Shown here: one piece after another, positions 7,690 through 15,782 of the stretch | Layout: each line of letters begins with the position of its first letter | How positions within the stretch are numbered: position 1 is the first letter of the stretch | The notes under the pieces: model-generated | Databases searched by the model: none | Seen by the model: the letters and a program-made list of their open reading frames with translations, nothing else | Told to the model about the DNA's origin: nothing | Assembly (NCBI GenBank): GCA_944367535.1 | Contig: CALVWQ010000003.1 | Location: 1 to 64,000 of the forward strand | Length of the DNA: 64,000 bases | Reading direction: 5' to 3' | Origin: an uncultured Clostridia bacterium | GTDB taxonomy: Bacteria; Bacillota; Clostridia; Christensenellales; Borkfalkiaceae | Program-made: the position numbers and the translations under genes

Positions 7690-9708
7690 CTACATCAGCC
7701 CGCCCAGTCCATTTATTACACCTATTATCCAAGGCACGGCATACCACAAAAGCGCAGCCAAGGCGCCGAACAGGAGGATATATAATAAGATTTTTATAAA
7801 AATATTTCCCGCACCGTTTACGAGATTAAGAAGTTTTCCGAAAATTACAAGTATAATAATCCCGCCGATTATTGAAAGAGCGAGTACAATCCACGCACCA
7901 ACATGTCCGCCGAGCGATTTAAGCGAATCCCAAAAATTTCCGAACAGTCCTTCACCTTCCGGCGTAGGCGTGAGGCTCGGCGTAACGTTTACGGGGTTTT
8001 GAACTACCGGTATTACCATATATTCACCCTCGCTCTGGAAGGTTAATTGAATTATCTTAAAATCTAAAAATACCGTCTCCTGCGCCAGCCACGCCCACTT
8101 GCCGGGGCTCACAACAACGACGTCAGGGTCTACTCCGTACATTTCCTCGTTATAGTAATCCGTCTGAGCGAAACGGAAAAGTACGGGAACGTTACCTTTC
8201 TCCGTCTCCGCATTATAAAAATCCTTAAATTCCGATACGTCATCTTCCGCAATATATAACATTTTAGATATATTACTGTCAGACATGTTCATTATTGTTG
8301 TGTCAATCTGATACTCTATCGGCGATATGTTCTTATAGGTGTCGTCCGTTGTGGGTGCAGAGAAAAAATAATCCCAGAACCTGTCCCAACCGCTGTGAGT
8401 TTCGTCATAACTTAAAAGGTTAAATTTATCGTTTGCGTCTATCTCCTTTACGTTGTAGCCCATAGTCCTGCCGGAATCTACCATGTCCTCGAATAAGTCT
8501 AAACTGATTTTGCTTCCGCCGATATTTATTGAACCTGTGTTATATGTTTTATTGTAATTTAAAATGTGGTTTTCTATTGTTTCAGCGGGGACATAGCCGT
8601 CCGCAGAATAAAAAGCATTATATAATGTCGTTATTCGGTTATCTACCCATTCGTTATAAACTGACGGAATGTTATATCCTATATCGTAATGCTTTTCTGA
8701 CGCGACATTAACGTCGTAACTATTATAAAAATATTGCGAAATTTCATCTGTATGATTTCCAATATTCACTCCCAATTTATTATAAATTTCTAAATAATCA
8801 CTTTCGCGTTTAAGAATCAAAGAAGGTTTTAATTTGTATTCGAACCACTCCGCTTTAATTTTTTGCAGGTCGCCATAATCGTTAAAATACCGCTCCGGTA
8901 CGGAAAAATACACGCTGTGCAGGTCGTTCTGGTGGTTTTTGCCGAGGCTCGAACTTTCCGTTCTGAACGTCGTCGGATAAACGCTAAGGCTTATCGTTTC
9001 GAGTGCGATAAACCCTTTGTTTTCAAGTGTATTTTCCGAAAACTCGTTGGGACCGTACCCGGCGGCGTATCCCGAAAACCGATATGTGCCGCCCACCGTG
9101 TACTCCTTGCTTCCGCCGTCCTCGGTGGCGAGCGTTACACCGGATATGTCGTAACGGCGTTCCACGCTGTTTACGCGCTCCTCTATCGTCCGACCGTCCG
9201 CGCCCTTTTTATCGATTACGCGGAATTTGTAAAAAAGCCCGTCGTAATTGTCGAGTTCTGACTTGTTGCAGAATATGAGGTTAAACGTCTCGTAATTTGT
9301 CGGGATCGATTCCGCCGTTATAACCGTGTCCGGCTTTTCCTGCGAGGGATCCGTCTTGTACTCCGTGGCTATCTGGATACGGTTACTCACGCTGTCCGTA
9401 TCTATCTTTATGTTCTGGGGGTTATAAAAGTATATGTACAGCGCAAACTCTCCGGGCTTAAACGGCGAATAGCACCATTCCACGATATTTATTATCCCCG
9501 GGCTTTTATGTAGCCCGGCATAATCATAAGGATAATTTATAATATTAAAATCCGACGAACTTTCCAAGTCGTCCAGAACGTTAGTAAAATCGAATGGATA
9601 CCCGCTCTCTTCTTCCGCCCGGACGCGCACGGTGAATGTACTGCCGAACGCTAATAACGCGGTCAGTATTAGTATTAAAACGCGTCTATACCTTATCGCT
9701 CTTTTCAT
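7690..9708 (-). CDS. Large exported protein with C-terminal membrane anchor
   Basis: 672 residues with a clear signal peptide (Arg-rich start, then LILILTALLAFGSTF, probable cleavage near VRA-EE at residue 32). A ~560-residue extracytoplasmic part follows, rich in Tyr, Asn, Asp and Ser. The C-terminus from ~590 holds two hydrophobic segments (607-631 and 636-672). I recognise no family. The gene overlaps the 3' end of the coiled-coil gene by 23 bp and abuts zot, so the three are co-translated. In a filamentous phage this position is typical of the minor coat/adsorption protein, which is also exported and C-terminally anchored. That function is inferred from context. The ribosome binding site is GGAGGAAAAGG. 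Confidence 0.6.
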   Translation of the reverse strand: MKRAIRYRRVLILILTALLAFGSTFTVRVRAEEESGYPFDFTNVLDDLESSSDFNIINYPYDYAGLHKSPGIINIVEWCYSPFKPGEFALYIYFYNPQNIKIDTDSVSNRIQIATEYKTDPSQEKPDTVITAESIPTNYETFNLIFCNKSELDNYDGLFYKFRVIDKKGADGRTIEERVNSVERRYDISGVTLATEDGGSKEYTVGGTYRFSGYAAGYGPNEFSENTLENKGFIALETISLSVYPTTFRTESSSLGKNHQNDLHSVYFSVPERYFNDYGDLQKIKAEWFEYKLKPSLILKRESDYLEIYNKLGVNIGNHTDEISQYFYNSYDVNVASEKHYDIGYNIPSVYNEWVDNRITTLYNAFYSADGYVPAETIENHILNYNKTYNTGSINIGGSKISLDLFEDMVDSGRTMGYNVKEIDANDKFNLLSYDETHSGWDRFWDYFFSAPTTDDTYKNISPIEYQIDTTIMNMSDSNISKMLYIAEDDVSEFKDFYNAETEKGNVPVLFRFAQTDYYNEEMYGVDPDVVVVSPGKWAWLAQETVFLDFKIIQLTFQSEGEYMVIPVVQNPVNVTPSLTPTPEGEGLFGNFWDSLKSLGGHVGAWIVLALSIIGGIIILVIFGKLLNLVNGAGNIFIKILLYILLFGALAALLWYAVPWIIGVINGLGGLM

Positions 9709-11362
9709 TCCTTTTCCTCCGTATCATTAAAGCCGCCGCAAGCACTAAACACACCGCCGCGGCGCTCCCGCCTATGCTGCCGAAACACCCGCTCCCCGCC
9801 GGCTCTTCGCTCCCCGGGTTTGCCGCTGCCTGTTTTTCTAACTCCTCTATCTGGTCCTTTAACGAACTGTTTTCCTGCCGCAAACTGTTTATGAGCGCCA
9901 GCAGTTCCGAGTTATCTCCCGTAAGGCTTTCTTTTATCGCGTTATATTCCGTAAGCAGTTCGGCGTACTCCGCTTCCTTGTCCGCTATCTTTCCGTTAAG
10001 CTCTTCCACTTGCGCGGCTAACCGGTTCTTTTCTTCGATTGCCGCGTTTAAGCTGTCCTGCGCTGCGTTGTACTCCGAAAGCAGTTGTTCATACTCCGCT
10101 TCGTTCACGGCGATCTCGCCGTTAAGCGCCGTTATCTGATTGTTTAAGGTTTCTACCTGCCCGGTAAGGTAAACTACGTTGTCCTGCGCTATTTCGTAAG
10201 CGCTTTCAAGTTCCGCTATATCTCCGTTAAGCCCGGCTATCTGTTCTTGCAGCCCAGATATTTGAGTGGTATATGCAGTTATTTGCAATAACAGCCCCGC
10301 GTTTTCTTCTTCCTTATCCGCCAAAGACTGTTCGAGCGCGGATATACTGTCGTTCAGCGCTCCTATCTGATTTTGCAGGTTTACTATCTGGTCTTCGAGC
10401 GCGTCAATCTGAGCGGAGGCGGCGTCTGTTATTATAAGTGAACGAACTGCCTGTGGAGTGTTTGTAAAACTAAGCGTCGCCGCGCTAACCTGAGGCACAA
10501 CCTGATAAAGACGCTGCGTGTTGAAAATCTGAATATACGCGCTATTTTCAGTTATGTATAAATATATATCGTCCTTTATCAGTTCGAGCCCAACGCCTTT
10601 ATTTGAAGTTATTGAAAAATCAAAATACGAATCAGGATAATTATCTATTTTAAGATTAAAAGTTAATGTTAAAGTTATCGCAGAACCGTAAAGGTCCTGT
10701 CCTTGAAACGAAAAAGTCGCTCCAAGCGCCGTTCTCGGAATTTCAAAAGTAGTTTTTCGCAAATCAAAGTCGGATAAGTCTATGCTTCCCATATTAAATT
10801 CCAGATTACTGAAATTATCGATGTTTCCCGATACGATTCCGGGGAAATATGCTGCCGAGCCGCTTAATAAAAATTTAATTACGTCCGGGCATAAACCCTC
10901 CGGCGTGGCGGCGAGATATTCTTCCCAATTCTCTTTCAGAGACGGAATTGTTATATTTTCCGTTATATTGCCAGTCTGAACTGTTAAAATTATCGCTTCG
11001 TCGAATAATGATAAATCTATTGAAATATTTGTGCTCACCTTTGCCGTGCGCGCAAACTGGTCTATTTCTATTTCCATTTGCAGTAATGAAAAGTTAGATT
11101 TCTCTAACATAAACTTATTGTTATTCGTTGAAAGTTCTATTTCTGCAACGGAACCGGCGGAATTTGTGTCTATTATAACCTCCAACGCTATCGTATCGCC
11201 ATGCGATTCCGTAACAATTTCGGTATTTACAGTAACCGCATTGACGGTGATTTCCGACGCTTTTGCGGAACGAGAACTCAAAACCCCGAAGAATACTGCA
11301 ATAATAAAAGATAAACCCGCAACAGCAGAAAGTATTTTTATTTTCGTTTTTCTGTTTTCCAT
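9686..11362 (-). CDS. Exported coiled-coil protein with C-terminal sorting tail
   Basis: 558 residues. A signal peptide (ILSAVAGLSFIIAVFFGVLS) is followed by a ~280-residue beta-rich region resembling cohesin/adhesin-like domains. Residues ~315-518 are heptad-repeat coiled coil rich in Leu, Ile, Glu, Gln and Asn. The end is a PGSEEPAGSGCFGSIGGS segment, a ~15-residue hydrophobic helix and an IRRKRNEK basic tail. This Gly/Cys-hydrophobic-basic tail looks like a cell-surface sorting or anchoring signal. The long rod and anchor suggest a surface fibre or adhesin. It has a strong ribosome binding site (AAGGAGGAATAT). No database family is recognised. Confidence 0.6.
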   Translation of the reverse strand: MENRKTKIKILSAVAGLSFIIAVFFGVLSSRSAKASEITVNAVTVNTEIVTESHGDTIALEVIIDTNSAGSVAEIELSTNNNKFMLEKSNFSLLQMEIEIDQFARTAKVSTNISIDLSLFDEAIILTVQTGNITENITIPSLKENWEEYLAATPEGLCPDVIKFLLSGSAAYFPGIVSGNIDNFSNLEFNMGSIDLSDFDLRKTTFEIPRTALGATFSFQGQDLYGSAITLTLTFNLKIDNYPDSYFDFSITSNKGVGLELIKDDIYLYITENSAYIQIFNTQRLYQVVPQVSAATLSFTNTPQAVRSLIITDAASAQIDALEDQIVNLQNQIGALNDSISALEQSLADKEEENAGLLLQITAYTTQISGLQEQIAGLNGDIAELESAYEIAQDNVVYLTGQVETLNNQITALNGEIAVNEAEYEQLLSEYNAAQDSLNAAIEEKNRLAAQVEELNGKIADKEAEYAELLTEYNAIKESLTGDNSELLALINSLRQENSSLKDQIEELEKQAAANPGSEEPAGSGCFGSIGGSAAAVCLVLAAALMIRRKRNEKSDKV

Positions 11363-11372
11363 ATATTCCTCC

Positions 11373-11912
11373 TTAATACGGTCCTATCCAATTTGAGTCG
11401 AGATCCAGACAACTAAAACTTTCTCCGGTTTGAAAATCTAAACAAGTCATTGCCGTCATATCCCCTTTTACATATATCTGATTTGTAATTTGATTTGCCG
11501 TTTTCTCTCCCGCCTTGTCGTATCCGTATATCACGACGTTGTGCGTACCTTCTTGTAATCTGGGAAAAATAACAACCTCGCTTATGCTGAATATATAGTT
11601 ATATCTCTCAGCGCCTTCATAATAAGCGGGAACATACATAACACTTGCAGGCGTCAGTTCTTCTTCCATATTCTGAACGCTTACGGTAATTCTTTCAGGA
11701 TAAAAATTAAAAGCCACTTTCCCCGAAATTGTCGGGAAGTAAAAACTGTCCTTTTCTACAATCTCGAACTTATATGTAAGTTCTTGCGGGTCCGATGACG
11801 GCGGCAGTACTACCGTGCCGCCCGTATTCCCCGGTTTATCTGCTGCACACCCGCCGAGCATTGCAAACGCTAAAACTAACGTAAAAAGCAATGCCGATAT
11901 TTCTTTTTTCAT
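11373..11912 (-). CDS. Lipoprotein of unknown function
   Basis: 179 residues with a lipoprotein signal peptide ending in the lipobox LGGC at about residues 19-22, so the mature protein is lipid-anchored outside the membrane. The remainder is beta-rich, with two parts that resemble Ig-like repeats (VEKDSFYFPTISGKVAFNFY; EGTHNVVIYGYDKAGEKT). It sits 10 bp upstream of the coiled-coil surface protein in the same operon. No known family is recognised. The start is supported by an AGAGGAGAAGAAA ribosome binding site. Confidence 0.6.
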   Translation of the reverse strand: MKKEISALLFTLVLAFAMLGGCAADKPGNTGGTVVLPPSSDPQELTYKFEIVEKDSFYFPTISGKVAFNFYPERITVSVQNMEEELTPASVMYVPAYYEGAERYNYIFSISEVVIFPRLQEGTHNVVIYGYDKAGEKTANQITNQIYVKGDMTAMTCLDFQTGESFSCLDLDSNWIGPY

Positions 11913-11991
11913 TTTCTTCTCCTCTATCTTAACGGGCTTACGCCCGGTTAATCCGTTTACGGCAGCGCGGCGGGCTCGCTGCCGCGTTCTC

Positions 11992-12444
11992 TTATGCTTT
12001 CGCCGCTACGAGTTTGAACATGTAAACGTCCTGCATTTCCGTGCGCGCTTCGTCCGCGTCATACACATAGAAAACGAGCGTATAATATCCCGCGTCCATT
12101 TCGGTCGTGTCTATTATCTGCGCCATGGTATCTATGTAATACTTGCCGCTACCGCTGCGGTATTCTTCATGTTCTTTACTCTCTCCGGTTTTGAATCCCG
12201 TAAGCGTCTGCTCACTGCCGTTGTTTAGAGAATATGTGATTCTCTTATATTGCACGTCCGAAAAAACAAAATAATCGAAAATTATTTTTTCGCCTATTAC
12301 GTATTCGTCCTGCAATAATTTCATATTCGCGGAAGTGTTGTTGGTATCTTTTTTATTATTCGCTGCCCGAACAATAAAGAAAATCCCGAGACCCGCACCG
12401 ACGGCAAGAATAACACATAAGAGTATTATTAAGAATTTTTTCAT
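11992..12444 (-). CDS. Membrane-anchored Ig-like protein
   Basis: 150 residues from the ATG at 12444, chosen because AAAGGAGGTAAAA precedes it; a longer frame adds 11 residues without a signal. One N-terminal transmembrane helix (FLIILLCVILAVGAGLGIFF) anchors a ~115-residue extracellular beta domain (EYVIGEKIIFDYFVFSDV; GYYTLVFYVYDADEARTEM). The domain resembles the one in the neighbouring lipoprotein, so the two may be paralogues or partners. Function unknown. Downstream, 11960-11985 contains a hairpin CGGCAGCG / CGCTGCCG that could attenuate transcription. Confidence 0.55.
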   Translation of the reverse strand: MKKFLIILLCVILAVGAGLGIFFIVRAANNKKDTNNTSANMKLLQDEYVIGEKIIFDYFVFSDVQYKRITYSLNNGSEQTLTGFKTGESKEHEEYRSGSGKYYIDTMAQIIDTTEMDAGYYTLVFYVYDADEARTEMQDVYMFKLVAAKA

Positions 12445-12523
12445 TTTTACCTCCTTTGCCCGCCCCCGCTTTCCCACGGTCGGCGAACGTATTTTTATCG
12501 AGAGCCTTTTTAGGCGTATCTCG

Positions 12524-12685
12524 CTAAATTATTTTTTTAACGTCCTCACCGAACGCGCGTTCTAATATATCCCGGCATTTTGGACAAATAGTATCGGTAA
12601 ATATATACCTGCCGCAGTTTGCGCACTGCCGCAGATGTTTTTTATCTCGAATTTCAAATTTCGGGACTATATATGTTTTTTTCAT
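12524..12685 (-). CDS. Small zinc-ribbon protein
   Basis: A 53-residue ORF that I translated directly. It starts MKKTYIVPKFEI and contains two CxxC knuckles in CANCGRYIFTDTICPKC, the pattern of a minimal zinc ribbon. Its ATG overlaps the TGA of the upstream zinc-ribbon gene (ATGA), which strongly supports translation by coupling. Probably a DNA- or protein-binding accessory factor of the element. Confidence 0.55.
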   Translation of the reverse strand: MKKTYIVPKFEIRDKKHLRQCANCGRYIFTDTICPKCRDILERAFGEDVKKII

Positions 12686-13026
12686 TTTATCCCGTCCTCC
12701 TCGATTTTTCTTTTAAATTCGCGTGTATTCATTTTCTGTGAACTTCTTTTTAGTCTCTGCCAGATTTTAACTGTCTGTTCGCTGCTCCATGCCTTTTTGC
12801 AGTTTGAGCAAATAAACGCCGTTATCGGTCGATAAATGCCTATTTTGTCATTACGTTTAAGTCGCCGTTTAACCGTTATTTCGGCGCCGCATGCCGGGCA
12901 ATAACGGTACAGTTTACGCGTTAAATATTTATCGCCCTGCGGGCGGTTCTTAAATTCCCGCGCTCGCTCTGACCTCTCCTTTTCCGGAGAAAGGTATAGA
13001 CCCTCGTTATTCTTTTTCCATTTCAT
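12682..13026 (-). CDS. Zinc-ribbon protein of the element
   Basis: 114 residues, strongly basic. It contains CPACGAE and CSNCKKAW separated by ~29 residues, a probable four-cysteine zinc site. Charged regions before and after (SPEKERSERAREFKN; KRSSQKMNTREFKRK) suggest nucleic-acid binding. The start overlaps the upstream stop (ATGA) and its own stop overlaps the next start, so it is embedded in a tightly coupled operon. Function unknown. In a filamentous-phage reading it could be the ssDNA-binding protein, but there is no sequence proof. Confidence 0.55.
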   Translation of the reverse strand: MKWKKNNEGLYLSPEKERSERAREFKNRPQGDKYLTRKLYRYCPACGAEITVKRRLKRNDKIGIYRPITAFICSNCKKAWSSEQTVKIWQRLKRSSQKMNTREFKRKIEEDGIK

Positions 13027-13469
13027 ACGTACTTCATTATGCGATTATAAAAGTCTCTCCCACTCCTCTCGGCGCTTTCATTATCTGCACTCATTAGCGC
13101 AAGTCTGAGAGACTCTATCGCGTCGTCGGGTATCACCCCTGTTTCTTCTTTCATTTTCTCGATGTTCGGACAATGTTTTTTTACGCTTTTAAGATTTGCA
13201 ATCATTTGTCTTATATTATTTTCCCTTATTTTAACTCGTTCGGCTTGTTCCCGAATCGCTCTTGTCCTTTCGCTTTCCGGAAAGTCCTCGAAGTCCCCTC
13301 GCAGAATTTTATTATAATTTTTTGTAATGTAAATAAAGGATTTTTTTTCCCGCAAATACCTCGAACCCTGTATCCGATTATGTAATTTCTCAAAATCGAT
13401 TCCCGCGATTCCCGCGCGGTCGTATTGTATTAAGTCCGGGTGTAAGGCTCTGAACGTTTCAAAAGTCAT
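13023..13469 (-). CDS. Hypothetical protein of the element
   Basis: 148 residues, soluble, charged and largely helical (SERTRAIREQAERVKIRENN). No motif or family is recognised. The gene overlaps its upstream neighbour by 11 bp and its downstream neighbour by 4 bp, so it is a genuine operon member. It has an AAGGGACG ribosome binding site before the ATG. A replication or ssDNA-handling role is possible from position alone. Confidence 0.5.
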   Translation of the reverse strand: MTFETFRALHPDLIQYDRAGIAGIDFEKLHNRIQGSRYLREKKSFIYITKNYNKILRGDFEDFPESERTRAIREQAERVKIRENNIRQMIANLKSVKKHCPNIEKMKEETGVIPDDAIESLRLALMSADNESAERSGRDFYNRIMKYV

Positions 13470-13677
13470 TGTTTTTCGTCCCTTTTTTATTTAAGATTTC
13501 AGCAATATATCCCACCGCCACGAGTTCGAGGCAGTCCGCTTTTTCTATCTTTATGCCTTTTTCAAGCATTTTTCGGTAATACTTACAGTTTCCGCACAGA
13601 ATATGCCCGTTGCATTTTTTACAAAACCGTTTTAACCTTGCCCGAAGTTCAGTTCGGATCTCTTCAAAATCGCCCAT
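13459..13677 (-). CDS. Small cysteine-rich protein
   Basis: 72 residues with CKKCNGHILCGNCKYY, a compact CxxC-x6-CxxC cluster that should bind zinc, followed by an amphipathic helix containing one more Cys (ADCLELVAVGYIAEIL). It overlaps genes on both sides. The ribosome binding site is GGAGCGG before ATG. Function unknown. It belongs to the run of Cys-rich small proteins in this element. Confidence 0.5.
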   Translation of the reverse strand: MGDFEEIRTELRARLKRFCKKCNGHILCGNCKYYRKMLEKGIKIEKADCLELVAVGYIAEILNKKGTKNNDF

Positions 13678-13894
13678 TTTTACCGCTCCGCTCGCCGTAC
13701 TCGCCGCAGCCGTTCAGGAGCGCCGCAAACTCCGCGTCCTGCCTCTCGCGCTCTGCCGCTATTTCTTTTAATATTTTAAGATCCTCCCGCTCGGTGGGGC
13801 GCTTCGGCATGGTCGCAGATATGGGCGGCACCTTGTCAAACCACGCAAGCGGGTTTATAAGCCCGCTTATAAATTTGAAAAATGACTTCTTCAT
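13664..13894 (-). CDS. Small hypothetical protein of the element
   Basis: 76 residues from ATG at 13894; a TTG at 13906 would add four residues and overlap the preceding lipoprotein stop. The N-terminus is an amphipathic/hydrophobic stretch (SFFKFISGLINPLAWF). The C-terminal half is a charged helix (EREDLKILKEIAAERERQDA). The short hydrophobic-then-charged layout is vaguely like a membrane-associated structural peptide, but no family is recognised. Confidence 0.4.
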   Translation of the reverse strand: MKKSFFKFISGLINPLAWFDKVPPISATMPKRPTEREDLKILKEIAAERERQDAEFAALLNGCGEYGERSGKNGRF

Positions 13895-13898
13895 TTTT

Positions 13899-14423
13899 TT
13901 ATCCAATTATTTTATCCGTAAAATCGGTTACGTTCAAAAGGCTTTCCGCCCTTACGTTCCCCTCCGGGTCCGCACAAAGCAAATAGTGGTCTTGCTTAGA
14001 ATAGAGTATTACCTCGCACATGCCGACGCCGCTTATCATAAGACCTATATATTCGCCGATGATCGTGACGTTGGGCTTGTTTAACGTAGTGTTATACGTA
14101 AAAGGATCGGACTTTATCGAGTTTACACGCAACGTTCTGTTGCCACCGTCACTGCCCTTCCACGTAATCATATGCATGTATAGTTTCTCCTCTTCCTCGG
14201 TCTCGCCGGCGGGGATAATCTCGGTTACCGTGTAGCCGCATTTCGTGCACATGAGAGTTTTAAGCCCGTCCTCTTCCGCCGTGGCTTCTTTCACGCTCAC
14301 CGCGTATCTGAGGCTGCACTCCTTTTCTTCCTCCGTATTAAGTCCCAGTTCTGCACAGCCCGCCGTGCTCAGACAGAGCGCTGCCATAAGCATTGCCGAA
14401 ATTACTTTTACAAGTTTTTTCAT
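13899..14423 (-). CDS. Lipoprotein with CxxC motif
   Basis: 174 residues from ATG at 14423, preceded by AAAGGAGAAG; a 10-residue longer frame lacks this. The signal peptide ends in lipobox STAGC at about residue 22. A short CTKCGYTVTE motif, also seen in many clostridial surface lipoproteins including the one at 37.4 kb, is followed by a ~100-residue beta-rich domain. Lipid-anchored outside the membrane. Function unknown. A superinfection-exclusion or surface role would suit a prophage-encoded lipoprotein, but this is inference. Confidence 0.55.
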   Translation of the reverse strand: MKKLVKVISAMLMAALCLSTAGCAELGLNTEEEKECSLRYAVSVKEATAEEDGLKTLMCTKCGYTVTEIIPAGETEEEEKLYMHMITWKGSDGGNRTLRVNSIKSDPFTYNTTLNKPNVTIIGEYIGLMISGVGMCEVILYSKQDHYLLCADPEGNVRAESLLNVTDFTDKIIG

Positions 14424-14457
14424 AATCTTCTCCTTTATTTTTCGCCGCAAACAGCGA

Positions 14458-14868
14458 TTAAATTACCCGTTCCAGATAGCCGTCCTTTTCTTCCACAATT
14501 ATGCTGCCGAACTCGCTTAACTCCGGCGCATCCGTGTTCCAGACGTAAGCATATACTCGGTATCTCCTCGGGCGTAATTCCTTTACCGTTAAATGCCAAT
14601 CTTCCGGATATGGGGATACGGTAAGAAAGTTTATCATACACCCTAAATATGTGTTTGCAAAAACCACTCCGTAAACCAGCGACCCTTCCTTTTTTATTTC
14701 CTTTATTATTGTGTAAAGGATATCATCTCTTTTAAGGTTCTCAAAATATGTTCCGTTCAGGATATACACATTCTCATTTTCTTCAAAATCTTCTATTACT
14801 TTGCCTTTGACTTTAAGTTTTTTTAGATATTTTATTGCTATCTTTTTCTGATTTTCAGAAACTGTCAT
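14458..14868 (-). CDS. First gene of the element operon, unknown function
   Basis: 136 residues from ATG at 14868, which has GAGG at a good distance. An alternative ATG at 14934 would add 22 residues that overlap the leader hairpin, and its GGAG is only 2 bp from the start codon. The protein is basic at the N-terminus (NQKKIAIKYLKKLKVKGKV), then mixed alpha/beta. No family is recognised. As the first gene after the regulated promoter it could be an early regulator or replication factor. Confidence 0.5.
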   Translation of the reverse strand: MTVSENQKKIAIKYLKKLKVKGKVIEDFEENENVYILNGTYFENLKRDDILYTIIKEIKKEGSLVYGVVFANTYLGCMINFLTVSPYPEDWHLTVKELRPRRYRVYAYVWNTDAPELSEFGSIIVEEKDGYLERVI

Positions 14869-14898
14869 TGTTATACCTCTTTTACCTATGGGTATAAA

Positions 14899-14956
14899 AA
14901 GAGGCTCCCGTAATTCTGATATGCCCGCTCGCATATCTCCTTTGTGGGAGCCTCTT
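14899..14956 (-). promoter_or_regulatory. Leader hairpin, possible attenuator
   Basis: Minus-strand stem AAGAGGCTCCC / GGGAGCCTCTT (11 bp, perfect) around 36 nt, ending in a short T tract. It lies between the promoter (start site near 15004) and the first operon gene. The loop contains a second hairpin GATATGC / GCATATC. It looks like a terminator placed in the 5' leader. Confidence 0.45.
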
Positions 14957-14984
14957 CTTATCGATTAAAATTTTTGAGCGGGCA

Positions 14985-15005
14985 AAAGTAGAAAAAATCT
15001 ACTTT
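14985..15005. promoter_or_regulatory. Operator palindrome 1 for the Xre repressor
   Basis: AAAGTAG-7 bp-CTACTTT, a perfect 7-bp inverted repeat positioned at the start site of the minus-strand promoter. It shares the GTAGAAA half-site with the second palindrome at 15044. Confidence 0.65.
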
Positions 15006-15010
15006 CAATC

Positions 15011-15039
15011 ATTATACACGGAATTTTTCTACCTGTCAA
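15011..15039 (-). promoter_or_regulatory. Promoter of the element's long operon
   Basis: On the minus strand TTGACA (15039-15034), a spacer of exactly 17 bp and TATAAT (15016-15011): a perfect sigma-A consensus. It is flanked by two repressor-type palindromes, so it should be strong but silenced in the integrated state. Confidence 0.8.
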
Positions 15040-15043
15040 GACA

Positions 15044-15063
15044 AAAGTAGAAATTTTCTATAT
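15044..15063. promoter_or_regulatory. Operator palindrome 2 for the Xre repressor
   Basis: AAAGTAGAAATTTTCTATAT, an imperfect copy of operator 1. It covers the spacer of the plus-strand promoter that reads into the regulator (-35-like AAGACA at 15038, TATAAT at 15061-15066), which suggests autoregulation. Confidence 0.6.
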
Positions 15064-15077
15064 AATTTTAAAAAATC

Positions 15078-15434
15078 ATGATTAAGATAAAAGAATTAAG
15101 AAAAGAATTAAATCTTACTCAAAAGGAATTTGCGGAAAAACTTAATCTAACTGCACATAATATCGGAGATTGGGAAAGAGAAAAATGTGAACCTTCGATA
15201 GAATTTATTATTAAAATTGCAAAAGTTTTTTCCGTGTCAACAGATTATCTTTTAGGATTAGATGAGGATATAGGTCCCTCTTCCCCTGTCGGTTCATGGG
15301 AGCGTGCAGCACTTTCAACGGACGAAAAAGAAATACTTTCTCTTTTTGAAAAATTAAGTCCATTCGCCCGCGAATCTATACTTATTCAACTTCGCGCTCT
15401 TGCGGAAAAGGTAACAAAAAAGGAAAAAGTTTAA
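15078..15434 (+). CDS. Xre-type repressor of the element
   Basis: 118 residues. Residues 1-62 are a Cro/CI-type helix-turn-helix (LRKELNLTQKEFAEKLNLTA, then IGDWEREKCEPSIEFI). The C-terminal ~50 residues are a short helical dimerisation region without a LexA-like protease. It is transcribed divergently from the long operon, with matching palindromes between the two, so it is the likely lysogeny repressor and controls itself. No autoprotease is present, so induction would need another input. Confidence 0.8.
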   Translation: MIKIKELRKELNLTQKEFAEKLNLTAHNIGDWEREKCEPSIEFIIKIAKVFSVSTDYLLGLDEDIGPSSPVGSWERAALSTDEKEILSLFEKLSPFARESILIQLRALAEKVTKKEKV

Positions 15435-15435
15435 T

Positions 15436-15654
15436 ATGAAATGTCCTAATTGCGGAGCTCCAATTAAGAATACCGATTTTTTATGTCCCTATTGTGGAGT
15501 TGAAATTAATGTTGATAATAAAAAAACTGCTCCGAAAAAAAAAGTATTATCAGACCGTGAATTATTCAAAAAATTCATTATAGGTTTTTTAAAAGTTATT
15601 GTAATTCTTATAATCGCTTTTTTTATTATTTTTCTTATAGCCATTAATATTTAA
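15436..15654 (+). CDS. Zinc-ribbon protein with one membrane helix
   Basis: 72 residues. An N-terminal zinc ribbon of the zinc_ribbon_2 type (CPNCGAPIKNTDFLCPYCG) is followed by a lysine-rich linker and a C-terminal transmembrane helix (VIVILIIAFFIIFLIAI). It starts 2 bp after the repressor stop, so the pair is co-transcribed. Such a membrane-tethered ribbon beside a repressor could sense or sequester the regulator. No function is established. Confidence 0.55.
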   Translation: MKCPNCGAPIKNTDFLCPYCGVEINVDNKKTAPKKKVLSDRELFKKFIIGFLKVIVILIIAFFIIFLIAINI

Positions 15655-15782
15655 TTAAAACTAATTTTTAAGTAATTTATATATTTTTTCGGCAAGGATT
15701 ATAAAATATATAAATTAAATTCGCATTAAAAATTTTTTATTTTTTTAGTGTATAATGCCCCCGAAAAATAGAGGGGCAGAAA

